Both the position numbers and the translations under genes were made by a program. A stretch of 64,000 nucleotides of DNA from Sphingobacteriales bacterium (lineage in GTDB: Bacteria > Bacteroidota > Bacteroidia > Chitinophagales > UBA2359), in NCBI GenBank assembly GCA_016711285.1, contig JADJTG010000002.1:682001-746000 (forward strand), in the 5' to 3' direction. Below, one piece after another: positions 49,771 to 57,670 of this stretch. The notes beneath the pieces are model-generated. The model had not been told where the DNA came from and did no database searches. It saw only the letters and a list, made by a program, of their open reading frames with translations. Numbering within the stretch: position 1 is the stretch's first letter; each line of letters starts with the position of its first letter.

Positions 49771-49812
49771 ACGGGCAAAAAATCATTGTATAGACAATAA
49801 TTTTTTGCCCGT
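49771..49812. terminator. Bidirectional terminator, peroxiredoxin / MmcQ
   Basis: Arms ACGGGCAAAAAAT (49771-49783) and its exact complement (49800-49812) continue inward as ATTGT/ACAAT with one unpaired base on each side, giving an 18-pair stem. T-runs lie on both sides. Confidence 0.9.
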
Positions 49813-49839
49813 TTTTTATTTTCTCACGCAGATTTTTTT

Positions 49840-50202
49840 TTACTCCATTTCCGACAAAGCCGCTTGTGTTTTTTTGGGCAGGCTCTGCACCACCAAATTA
49901 TAAGAGTGGTCAATGAGCGAATATAACAAAGCTGTGGGTATATTGCCCGCTTCGAGGTCAATGGTATTCCAGTGTTTTTTGTTCATGTGATAACCTTCGC
50001 GCACCCAATTATAGCGGTCGCGCAATTCCAAAGCATATTCCGGCTCGCATTTGAGATTCATAGAAAAAGGGGTTCTGTCCAACGAAATAAGAGCAAACAT
50101 TTTATCCATTACTTTTATCACCAAAGTGCTTTCATCAAAAGGAAAACTTTCGCTGCTGCCTTTTTTTGCCATACAATAGCTGCGTATTGCTTCTATATCC
50201 AT
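49840..50202 (-). CDS. MmcQ/YjbR-family protein (DUF419)
   Basis: A 120-residue DNA-binding-fold protein of the MmcQ/YjbR group: MDIEAIRSYCMAKKGSSESFPFDESTLVIKVMDKMFALI, then PEYALELRDRYNWVREGYHMNKKHWNTI and LLYSLIDHSYNLVVQSLPKK. Function is not established. The ATG at 50202 is the family start. Confidence 0.92.
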   Translation of the reverse strand: MDIEAIRSYCMAKKGSSESFPFDESTLVIKVMDKMFALISLDRTPFSMNLKCEPEYALELRDRYNWVREGYHMNKKHWNTIDLEAGNIPTALLYSLIDHSYNLVVQSLPKKTQAALSEME

Positions 50203-50310
50203 TTTTTTTATTTTTTATTTTTGAAAAAAGAATGATGTTGCGAATATGCAAAACTTGATAGTAAATTGTGCTTTTATTTTTTTACAGCTACAAAATAAAT
50301 CATTTTTCGT

Positions 50311-50751
50311 TTGAAAATCATCATTCCCCCCTCTTTACATTGCCCGCACCTATTTGTAGCCGAAACCCCCGAACACGGACGCGGGGTTTTTGCGGCACAC
50401 CCTATTGCGGCGGGCGACACAATAGAAATGTGTCCGGTGCTGATAGTGCCACGCTCACAACGCCCCGCCTTAGACACTACTACTTTGTACGATTATTATT
50501 TTCTTTGGGACGATATTCAACAAGATGCCGCCATTGCACTCGGCTACGGCTCGCTTTACAACCACTCCTATCAGCCCAATGCGCAATATGTGAGCCATGT
50601 AGAACAACGCCTCCTTGAATTTATTGCTATCGGCGATATTGCACAGGGCGAAGAAATATTGGTCAATTACAACGGAAATTCGGAAGATGAAACGCAGGTG
50701 TGGTTTGAACGCAAAATAGAAAAGAATACCAACGAACAGCAAAAAAAATGA
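50311..50751 (+). CDS. SET-domain protein
   Basis: A 146-residue small SET protein: APICS-free start LHCPHLFVAETPEHGRGVFAAHPIAAGDTIE, GYGSLYNHSYQPNAQYV and GEEILVNYNG, the three SET signatures forming the SAM and active-site pocket. SET enzymes methylate lysine; bacterial targets are unknown. No ATG is in frame at the right place; the start is probably a TTG at 50311. Its stop overlaps the csaA start (ATGA), so both are translated together. Confidence 0.88.
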   Translation: MKIIIPPSLHCPHLFVAETPEHGRGVFAAHPIAAGDTIEMCPVLIVPRSQRPALDTTTLYDYYFLWDDIQQDAAIALGYGSLYNHSYQPNAQYVSHVEQRLLEFIAIGDIAQGEEILVNYNGNSEDETQVWFERKIEKNTNEQQKK

Positions 50752-51089
50752 CGACAACCATTACTTTTTCGGATTTTGAGCAGGTGGATATTCGCGTGGG
50801 CGAAATTATAGAAGTGCGCCCTTTTCCCGAAGCCCGCAAACCCGCCTACCAGTTGTGGATAGATTTTGGTGCGGCGACAGGCATTAAAAAATCATCGGCA
50901 CAAATCACCAAGCACTATACGCCCGAAAGCCTCTTGCATCGCCAAGTGGTGGCGGTGGTCAATTTTCCGCCGCGCCAAATCGGTAAGTTTATGTCGGAAG
51001 TGTTGGTGCTGGGGCTGCCCGACGAAACAGGCGAAGTAGTATTATTGCAGCCGGAGCGTGCAGTGCCCAAAGGCGGTAAAATGTTTTGA
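50748..51089 (+). CDS. csaA: CsaA-type tRNA-binding-domain protein
   Basis: A 113-residue single OB-fold tRNA-binding domain: FEQVDIRVGEIIEVRPFPEARKPAYQLWIDFG, IKKSSAQITKHYTPESLLHRQVVAVVNFPPRQIGKFMSEVLVLG and the end AVPKGGKMF, as in CsaA, a dimeric chaperone/tRNA-binding protein. Four-base overlap with the SET gene upstream. Confidence 0.93.
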   Translation: MTTTITFSDFEQVDIRVGEIIEVRPFPEARKPAYQLWIDFGAATGIKKSSAQITKHYTPESLLHRQVVAVVNFPPRQIGKFMSEVLVLGLPDETGEVVLLQPERAVPKGGKMF

Positions 51090-51218
51090 TTTTTTTATAT
51101 AAAAAACGACTTTGTCATCATATTGTAAAATTCAATGATGTTTTTAACAATTTTACAATTTTAGCCGCCTGCATACGTCTAAGCAGTACATTTTATTATT
51201 TTTTAAACTGTTTAGATT

Positions 51219-52061
51219 ATGAAAGATTATCAAAATTTTAGTTTGGACGACCTCGTTTTTGCAGGACGTAACCGCGATTTTGGTGCTTACGATTTGCGCC
51301 AACACTATCTCCGCCACTTGCTGCGTGCTATGCCGTCGGGGGTGGGCTTGTTCGGATTATTGCTCGGTGCGGCCTATGGCATTTCACAAAGAGATATAGC
51401 GGAGGTGGTAGCAGCAGTGCCCGATACAGTGTGGGATTTGCAACCCATTCCTCAATTTAAAGTGCAGCCGCCTCAGCCGCTACCCAAACCACAGCTCCAA
51501 AACGCTGTGGCAGTTGTTGTCCCGCAAACAGCGAGCGACCTCAAAAAATTTATAGAGCTGGAGTCGACATCCGACCCCGCACAATCTACCGAAATTCCGC
51601 CGACACAAGGAGCTTTGGCTTCTGCTACACCTTCCAACCGCGACCAAAGCGGAACAGCGGCAACGAGCGGTGTTGAAAATCCTTTGCCCGCCGGCAACGC
51701 TTCGGGTACTGCTGTAGTAGAGCCGCCCGCCGCAGACCCACCACCGCAAATATTGGACTTTTCCGAAGAACTGCCGCAATTTGTGGGCGGCAATGAAGCA
51801 CTGTTCCGCTTTTTACAAAAAAACCTAAAATATCCGCGCCTCGCCGTTGAAAACGAAAAACAGGGCAAAGTATTTGTCGGTTTTGTGGTGCGCGAAAATG
51901 GCTCTATTACCGATGTAAAAGTAATTAATGGCATTGGTAGCGGCTGCGATGAGGAAGCCCTGCGCGTGGTGCGTGCCATGCCCGCATGGAAAGCCGGCAA
52001 ACAAGGCGGCAGAGCCGTAGCAGTGCGCTTTGTATTGCCGATTGTATTTAAATTAGAGTAA
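51219..52061 (+). CDS. TonB-type energy transducer
   Basis: A 280-residue TonB protein. An N-terminal helix (SGVGLFGLLLGAAYGIS, about 40-56) anchors it in the inner membrane; a proline-rich spacer (VQPPQPLPKPQL, PAADPPPQILDF) spans the periplasm; the C-terminal TonB domain (FRFLQKNLKYPRLAVENEKQGKVFVGFVVRENGSITDVKVING ... VRFVLPIVFKLE) contacts receptors such as the one at 33-35.6 kb. The two-helix-plus-N-terminal-segment layout (FAGRNRDFGAYDLRQHY) is usual for Bacteroidota TonB. Confidence 0.94.
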   Translation: MKDYQNFSLDDLVFAGRNRDFGAYDLRQHYLRHLLRAMPSGVGLFGLLLGAAYGISQRDIAEVVAAVPDTVWDLQPIPQFKVQPPQPLPKPQLQNAVAVVVPQTASDLKKFIELESTSDPAQSTEIPPTQGALASATPSNRDQSGTAATSGVENPLPAGNASGTAVVEPPAADPPPQILDFSEELPQFVGGNEALFRFLQKNLKYPRLAVENEKQGKVFVGFVVRENGSITDVKVINGIGSGCDEEALRVVRAMPAWKAGKQGGRAVAVRFVLPIVFKLE

Positions 52062-52280
52062 TTTTTTTGAATAAAAAAATATTGCACTTGTTTTTTTGAA
52101 AGCAGATTTGATAGATAAAGTTGGTTTTCAGGGATAAGAAATCTGTGTTAGTTTACGTTTTTATTCTCTTGTTTTTTTTGCGTGATGTAAAAGATTTTTT
52201 GCCTTACATTCTTTATGATGCGGCAAAAAATCTTTTTTTGTTTTATTCAAATTACGTCTGCTTTACATTCCCAAAAACTA

Positions 52281-52288
52281 TATTTTTG
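52281..52288 (+). promoter_or_regulatory. Candidate -7 box of the T9SS plug-protein gene
   Basis: TATTTTTG matches TAnnTTTG. It lies only five bases before an in-frame ATG at 52293, so translation more likely begins at the next ATG, 52311. No gene is visible in 52062-52280. Confidence 0.45.
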
Positions 52289-52310
52289 TTGAATGATACA
52301 CAAAATTGCT

Positions 52311-53591
52311 ATGAGGTGGTTAAAAATGAGGTGGATAGGGTGCTGCTTATTATTGCTGAGTGGTGGTATAATGATAAAAACATTTTCGCTGCAAGCACAG
52401 CAAGATTTTGATACTTCGGAGCGCAATTACAGCAGCACCATTCAAAGTGTGTGGTTGCATGGCGAAAATGATTATTTTGCTTTTCCAGCCATTGCTTTGG
52501 GAAGCGAAGATGGGGTGTGGCTTTCTTTTGACGACCTCAGCGAAACTCCACATCGCTACACCTACACTTTTTATCATTGCGATGCACAGTGGAATCGTTC
52601 CGCCCTCCAGACTTTTGACTATCTTGAAGGCTTTACCGAAGGCGAAATCAGGCAGTTTTCTTACTCTTTTCGTACTTTTCCCAAATATATCCACTACGAA
52701 GCCCACCTTCCAGATGAAGGTATGCAACTTAAATATTCAGGAAATTATGTGCTGTTTGTATATGATAATTATCATTTAGACCAACCCATTCTCACGCGGC
52801 GTTTTGTAGTGTATGAGTCGGCGGTGGCGGTGCAAAATGTACGCATCAATACCGCCATCAGTCGTCATTTTCCTTTGCGCCCCGAAGTTCGTTTTTCTGT
52901 AGCTTTTCCTAACGATTTGCTCCCTTTTGACCCCACACTGAACACCAGAGTATGTATGTTGCAAAATGGCAGGTGGGATAATGCACAATACAATCTGCAA
53001 CCCAATTTTGTTACACGCAACACTATGGATTTTTGGCTAAATGAGGCTTCTTTGTTCGGCGGCGGTAAAGAATTTAGGTATTTGGATACCCGCATGATTC
53101 CACCGCCGCGCGGCGAACTGGCCGCCGCCGCCGATACCGTACATCTGCTGTTGCCCAACGATTCCATTGATTATCGCAAAGCTTATTCCTATTACGAAGA
53201 TTTGGACGGTAAATTTGTAACGGGGCGTTTGTTTGAAAACCTTTCTTTTGAAGATGCTCAATATTGGCGCGTACATTTTAAACTTTTCGCGCCCGAAGTC
53301 GCCGATGGCAATGTGTATGTAAGCGGTGCTTTCAGCAACTGGAGTTTGACGAGCCCCTACCAAATGCAATACAATACCCGCGAAATGTGCTACAATGCTA
53401 CGCTGTGGCTCAAGCAGGGTTTGTACAATTATCGCTATGTGCTGTGCAATAGCGACAATACCGACTGCAAAGACGGCATTTTAGAAGCCGATTTTTATGA
53501 GCAAGGCTTCGTATATCAGATTTTGGTGTATTATAGGGCGCGCGGCGATTGGGCTGACCGCCTTTTGGCTTGCTATCAGTGGGGCGAATAA
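52311..53591 (+). CDS. Type IX secretion plug-domain protein (DUF5103)
   Basis: A protein of about 426 residues. Signal peptide MRWLKMRWIGCCLLLLSGG ... SLQAQ, then the DUF5103 pattern: VWLHGENDYFAFPAIALGSEDGVWLSFDDLSETPHRYTYTFYHCDAQWNRS, SFRTFPKYIHYEAHLPDEG and LFAPEVADGNVYVSGAFSNW with a carbohydrate-binding-like E-set segment. In the T9SS translocon a DUF5103 plug closes the SprA channel. The ATG at 52311 or 52326 is preferred to 52293 because of the promoter box. It supports T9SS activity suggested by the many sorting domains. Confidence 0.9.
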   Translation: MRWLKMRWIGCCLLLLSGGIMIKTFSLQAQQDFDTSERNYSSTIQSVWLHGENDYFAFPAIALGSEDGVWLSFDDLSETPHRYTYTFYHCDAQWNRSALQTFDYLEGFTEGEIRQFSYSFRTFPKYIHYEAHLPDEGMQLKYSGNYVLFVYDNYHLDQPILTRRFVVYESAVAVQNVRINTAISRHFPLRPEVRFSVAFPNDLLPFDPTLNTRVCMLQNGRWDNAQYNLQPNFVTRNTMDFWLNEASLFGGGKEFRYLDTRMIPPPRGELAAAADTVHLLLPNDSIDYRKAYSYYEDLDGKFVTGRLFENLSFEDAQYWRVHFKLFAPEVADGNVYVSGAFSNWSLTSPYQMQYNTREMCYNATLWLKQGLYNYRYVLCNSDNTDCKDGILEADFYEQGFVYQILVYYRARGDWADRLLACYQWGE

Positions 53592-53631
53592 TTGTCAAAA
53601 AAAGAAATTAAAAGTCGCCGCCCTTGATTTT

Positions 53632-53961
53632 TTATTCTACTACTTTGGTGCGTTTGGCAAAGGCTTTGGCGTAGTGGCGCAAAGCGTTGGCTTCTTCGCG
53701 GTTGCCGGTGGCGCGCTCTAAGGTGTCGGCGCAGGTATATAGCGATTGAAATATAAAAAAATTCATTTCTTCTACGGTCATTTCCTTTGTCCACAAGTCA
53801 AATTTCATCGTAGTTTTGGCGGTAGCGTCCCACATCGCCAAGGAAATAGCGGCACAGGATTGTGGCTCTTCCACCGGACTGTCGGAGGCACTCCACACGA
53901 TTTGTTCAGGAACTTTTTGTTCGTCTAATGAAATGTCAAAAAGGATATTTTTTTTATTCAT
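53632..53961 (-). CDS. gldC: Gliding motility protein GldC
   Basis: A 109-residue GldC: KKNILFDISLDEQKVPEQIVWSASDSP, AISLAMWDATAKTTMKFDLWTKEMTVEEMNFFIFQSLYTCADTLERAT. GldC supports gliding in Flavobacterium but is dispensable there; the mechanism is unclear. It is cytoplasmic. The ATG at 53961 is used; a TTG further up would overlap rlmH. It sits 16 bases after rlmH on the same strand, so they form a unit. Confidence 0.92.
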   Translation of the reverse strand: MNKKNILFDISLDEQKVPEQIVWSASDSPVEEPQSCAAISLAMWDATAKTTMKFDLWTKEMTVEEMNFFIFQSLYTCADTLERATGNREEANALRHYAKAFAKRTKVVE

Positions 53962-53977
53962 AAAATATTGAAAATTT

Positions 53978-54451
53978 TTATGCGTGATGATAAGGCTCAT
54001 TATTAAGAATAGTGAAGGCGCGGTACAACTGCTCCATAAACAGCAGACGGATTAGTTGGTGCGAAAATGTCATTGCCGACAGCGAAATTTTTCCGTTGGC
54101 ACGCTGATACATTGCTTCGCCGAAACCATACGCACCGCCCACCACAAAAAACAAGCGTTTAATGCGCTGCAACTGCAATTTTTGGATTTGCGCCGCAAAC
54201 TGCTCCGAACTATAAGCCGCACCGCGCTCATCTAACAAAACTACCCAATCGGTGCTTTCCAATGCTGCGAGGGTTTGAGCATCTTCGCGGCGTTTCAGTT
54301 CTTCCACCGACAAAGTTTTTGCATTTTTGATGTCGGGCAGCACCTGTATTTCAAAAGAGCCGTAGCGTTGCAGGCGTTGGCGGTACATTTCTATGCCTTC
54401 GCTCAAATAAGCGGCACTTGTTTTTCCGTTGAGTAATAAAACTATTTTCAT
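53978..54451 (-). CDS. rlmH: 23S rRNA pseudouridine(1915)-N3 methyltransferase
   Basis: A 157-residue SPOUT methylase. It methylates pseudouridine 1915 of 23S rRNA using SAM. Landmarks: KIVLLLNGKTSAAYL, WVVLLDERGAAYSSEQFA, FFVVGGAYGFGEAMYQRANGKISLSAMTFSHQLIRLLFMEQLYRAFTILNNEPYHHA, the knotted C-terminus conserved to the last residue. Followed by gldC. Confidence 0.97.
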   Translation of the reverse strand: MKIVLLLNGKTSAAYLSEGIEMYRQRLQRYGSFEIQVLPDIKNAKTLSVEELKRREDAQTLAALESTDWVVLLDERGAAYSSEQFAAQIQKLQLQRIKRLFFVVGGAYGFGEAMYQRANGKISLSAMTFSHQLIRLLFMEQLYRAFTILNNEPYHHA

Positions 54452-54554
54452 TCATTATCAAAAAAAAACGATAAACGGACTGCAAACCTACAACAAATTA
54501 TGAGAGAGGCTATTAAAAATTTAATAAAAAATGCTGTTTTCAATATCAAAAAAA

Positions 54555-54588
54555 ACCACCCGCCGAGCGGTATTGCTCAACGGGTGGT
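54555..54588 (-). terminator. Terminator after the DUF1573 gene
   Basis: Arms ACCACCCGCCGAGC (54555-54568) and GCTCAACGGGTGGT (54575-54588), two internal mismatches, six-base loop. On the minus strand a T-run (GGTTTTTTTTGA) follows the stem. Confidence 0.82.
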
Positions 54589-54613
54589 CGGGAAAAATAT
54601 CTTTTATAAAAAA

Positions 54614-55102
54614 TTATTTGTGTTCGGGTTCTACTACCGGCACAACAGGAGCTTGTTCGGCGGGAGCTGTCGGTTCTGTTATCACATCTCCTTCAATAAA
54701 GAGGCGTTTTGTAGGCGTGATGGCATTAGAAGTGACAGTGATAGCTTTGGTAAATTTGCCCGGGCGACCTTTTGTATTATAAGTAGCTTTGATAATGCCT
54801 GTGCCGCCCGCCGGAATTGCTTCTTTAGTCCAGTCGGGAGTGGTGCAGCCGCAACTCGCTTTTACATCGGTGATAATCAAAGGTTCATTACCGATATTCG
54901 TAAATAAAAACTCGTGCGTGTAAGGGTCTCCTTCTTTTAGTTCGCCGAAATTAAAAGTTTCTTCATTGAATTTAAAAATAGGTTTGGCGGTTTCTATAAT
55001 TTCGCCTTCGTCGGTTTCATAAAAAGAGGTTTTTTTCTCTTGAGCTTGTACAGCTACAGCACCTATTATCAGGAAAAAACACAAAAAGAATAATTTTTTC
55101 AT
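54614..55102 (-). CDS. DUF1573 secreted protein
   Basis: A 162-residue protein with signal peptide MKKLFFLCFFLIIGAVAVQAQ and one DUF1573 domain: FNFGELKEGDPYTHEFLFTNIGNEPLIITDVKASCGCTTPDW, the common Cys-Gly-Cys mark. It is an Ig-like periplasmic or surface domain of unknown role. The C-terminus is proline/glutamate-rich (EPTAPAEQAPVVPVVEPEHK). A terminator follows. Confidence 0.93.
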   Translation of the reverse strand: MKKLFFLCFFLIIGAVAVQAQEKKTSFYETDEGEIIETAKPIFKFNEETFNFGELKEGDPYTHEFLFTNIGNEPLIITDVKASCGCTTPDWTKEAIPAGGTGIIKATYNTKGRPGKFTKAITVTSNAITPTKRLFIEGDVITEPTAPAEQAPVVPVVEPEHK

Positions 55103-55269
55103 TTGTTTAATGATTTTTAAAATATAGCTTTATAAATTGAATACGTTTTAAAAAATATCGTTTTTTAAAGAAAACGAAAGAAATCTTATGTAAGATGCTT
55201 TATTAAGATAAAAGTTTAAAGAAAGCGTCACTATTTTTTATAAAAAATCGATTTTTAATAGTATATAAA

Positions 55270-55480
55270 AAAAATATCGCTCATCTACTTTCAATACAGT
55301 ACCTGCTTGCACTGTGTTTTTAAATGGTGCGAATACTTGGGCTTCTTTTTTAACCAATTATACACAGTTATATGGCTAATCACAATCTTTGCACTTACAG
55401 TGTTGTGTATCACTTACATTTTTGCCATTTTTCACTATATTCATGCCACTGGTAGGTTTTGACTTATTATATGATTTTTC
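55270..55480 (-). pseudogene. Heavily decayed IS1-like transposase remnant
   Basis: The 533-base gap 55103-55635 holds, on the minus strand, pieces that look like an IS1-type InsA/InsB start. From about 55465 it reads KPTSGMNIVKNGKN and then CKCKDCD (a zinc-ribbon-like CxCxxC), next a stop, then ISHITVYNWLKKK (55380-55340, a helix-turn-helix) and, in another frame, VLKVDE (about 55297-55280), like the VDELW motif of IS1. Frames are broken several times and no catalytic region remains. I infer decayed transposase; the match is by motif only. The rest of the gap is AT-rich. Confidence 0.5.
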
Positions 55481-55635
55481 TTTTTTTTGCAAAAATACAA
55501 TATTATCAACCAATTATTAACACTGCCGGAGATAGTGTCTGTTAATAATCACGCACCTGCTATGAAATATAATTATTTTTATTTAGATACCAATTAAAAG
55601 TACTTTTGAAAGAAGTCTAATATTAAAACATCTTT

Positions 55636-57027
55636 TTATTCAGGCACATCTTTTATTTCGTCCTTATTTTCATCTCCTGTTTTAAAGAGGTCTTCTTTTT
55701 TTACCACTTCTACAGCGGTGCTGTCTTTGAGGGTTTTGGTAATGGCACTATACGGAGCCGATACAACTTGTTCTCCGGCTTTTAGCCCCTGCCGCACTTC
55801 TATATATTGCTCGTCCTGAATTCCGATGCTCACTTCGCGCTGATACACTTTGCCGTTGTCATGTACAAATACCACCTCCAACATATCCTCTTCATTATCT
55901 GCTTTGTTGGGTGTTGTTGTTGAGTGTTGCTGTTTCAACGAGTCTGTTATTTCGCGGGTGGCTACGCTCTGAATAGGCACAGTGAGAATATTGCGCAGTG
56001 TTTTGGTTTGTATTTTGGCAGATGCCGACATACCCGGACGAAACGGAAAAGAAGATTCCTTATTCATCAATTCCTGATAAGTGTCTTTCATCAGCCGTAT
56101 TTTTACGGTGTAGTTAGTAACCTGATCGGTAGTGGAAGCAACCGCCGCCGCCGCCGCCGTAGAAGCATTAGCGTTCATAATTTGTGTAACGATACCTTTG
56201 AATTTTTTACTCATATAAGCATCTACTTCTACAATAGCGGTATCGCCGAGTTTTACTTTCACGATGTCGTTTTCGCTCACATCTACGCGTACTTCCATCA
56301 CTTTAAAATTGGCGATACGCATCATCTCAGTACCCTGAAATTGTGAAGTACCCACCACGCGTTCCCCTTTTTCTACATCTAAGCGCGAAATAATCCCCGA
56401 CATAGGTGCGTAAATATTGGTTTTGCTCAGGTTATTTTTTGCTTCTTTTAAGTTGGCACTGGCTCCGGCGGTGTTGTAGCGTGCCGCCGACACCAAATCT
56501 TTCGAGGCTTCTATTTCAGCTTGCGTGGCGAGCAAAGCGGTTTCGGCGGTTTGCAGTTCGGTGCGCGCAATAACCTGATCATCGTAGAGTTGTTGGAGGC
56601 GTTTGAGGTCGCGCTCCTGCTGTGCTTTTTGTATTTCCAACTGCTTGATACGGGCGGCGGCGTTCGAGGCATTGGCTTGCGAAGAATTGACGGTAGCCTG
56701 TGCCTGCTCCACCATACTGTTGTACATATCGGGTTTCACACGCGCCAATAGTTGTCCTGCTGCCACCGAGTCGCCTTCTTCTATCAGCAAGTCCACAATT
56801 TCGCCCGACACATCAGGCGAAATTTTTACTTCTATTTCAGGATAAATTTTGCCGCTCGCCGATACTGTTTCTATGATAGTTCGCTGCGAAGCCGTTTCTA
56901 CACTGATTTTAGTCAGTATTTTTTTGCCAATCCAACCTTGTTTTTTAGCCCAAAGCCCTGTTATCAAAAGCAAGATACTTAATATACTTAAGATCCAAAG
57001 CCACTTTTTGCTGGTATTTTTAGCCAT
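55636..57027 (-). CDS. MacA/HlyD-type periplasmic efflux adaptor
   Basis: A 463-residue membrane-fusion protein. One N-terminal anchor helix (WLWILSILSILLLITGLWA), the split lipoyl/biotinyl-like halves (VSASGKIYPEIEVKISPDVSGEIVDLLIEEGDSVAAGQLLARV and NLSKTNIYAPMSGIISRLDVEKGERVVGT), a long coiled coil between them (about 95-215, VEQAQATVNSSQANASNAAARIKQLEIQKAQQERDLKRLQQ), a beta-barrel, and a MacA-like membrane-proximal domain. It links an inner-membrane pump to an outer-membrane channel. No pump gene follows: the downstream DNA is transposase debris and a DUF1573 gene, so its MacB-like partners are elsewhere or lost. Confidence 0.93.
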   Translation of the reverse strand: MAKNTSKKWLWILSILSILLLITGLWAKKQGWIGKKILTKISVETASQRTIIETVSASGKIYPEIEVKISPDVSGEIVDLLIEEGDSVAAGQLLARVKPDMYNSMVEQAQATVNSSQANASNAAARIKQLEIQKAQQERDLKRLQQLYDDQVIARTELQTAETALLATQAEIEASKDLVSAARYNTAGASANLKEAKNNLSKTNIYAPMSGIISRLDVEKGERVVGTSQFQGTEMMRIANFKVMEVRVDVSENDIVKVKLGDTAIVEVDAYMSKKFKGIVTQIMNANASTAAAAAVASTTDQVTNYTVKIRLMKDTYQELMNKESSFPFRPGMSASAKIQTKTLRNILTVPIQSVATREITDSLKQQHSTTTPNKADNEEDMLEVVFVHDNGKVYQREVSIGIQDEQYIEVRQGLKAGEQVVSAPYSAITKTLKDSTAVEVVKKEDLFKTGDENKDEIKDVPE

Positions 57028-57060
57028 ATTTAAAAAAATAATTCACTGAAAAATATTATA

Positions 57061-57068
57061 CAAAGATA
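57061..57068 (-). promoter_or_regulatory. Candidate -7 box of the adaptor gene
   Basis: Minus-strand TATCTTTG matches TAnnTTTG, 33 bases before the adaptor ATG at 57027. The remaining divergent region to 57670 (about 600 bases) is very AT-rich; I see no gene, RNA or clear repeat in it, and it should carry the promoter of the plus-strand gene. Confidence 0.5.
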
Positions 57069-57670
57069 CAAGCATTATAGTTTAAGAGTTCATTTAAAAT
57101 TTATCTCTCATCTTAAAAATATATTGATACATCTACAATCCCACAGAAATAGCCCCTCCTTATCAAAAGCACCAATATTCATTTTTTTATGCTGAAATTT
57201 TTATAACTATATGTATGCAAATTTATAAGGGCTAAGTTTTTTTTGCGGATATTCAGAGCTTGTACTTTTATAATATTCACAAAATCAATTAAAACATAAC
57301 ACATTTGTTAATGTATTAATATATTCAAATAAAACAATTATAAATATTTGAAAAAAATTTTATATATATTGGCTCATAATTGATATTTTATATTTAAAAA
57401 TAGTTTAATTTTGTAAACATCTAATTATAGATACCTGTTATAAAATCAGTATATTATATAAGTCGCCAAGCTTATTGTAAATAATACATTTAATATCTTT
57501 TGTTAAGAGAACAAATCCTTGTTCTTGTAGTGTTTTTATTGCTCTTTTTTAAAGGAGTAAGCATATAATATTTTGTTATAAGTCGGGCGGTTTTATTATT
57601 GTTTTTAAAAAAAATATCGCTTTTTGTACACATATTTTTTTAACTTAAACTATTAAACTTTAATTTTTCA

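Noticed and set aside
55318..55390. Small RNA or leader in the gap before the DUF1573 gene
   Set aside because: The pattern there is better explained as decayed IS1-like coding sequence on the minus strand.
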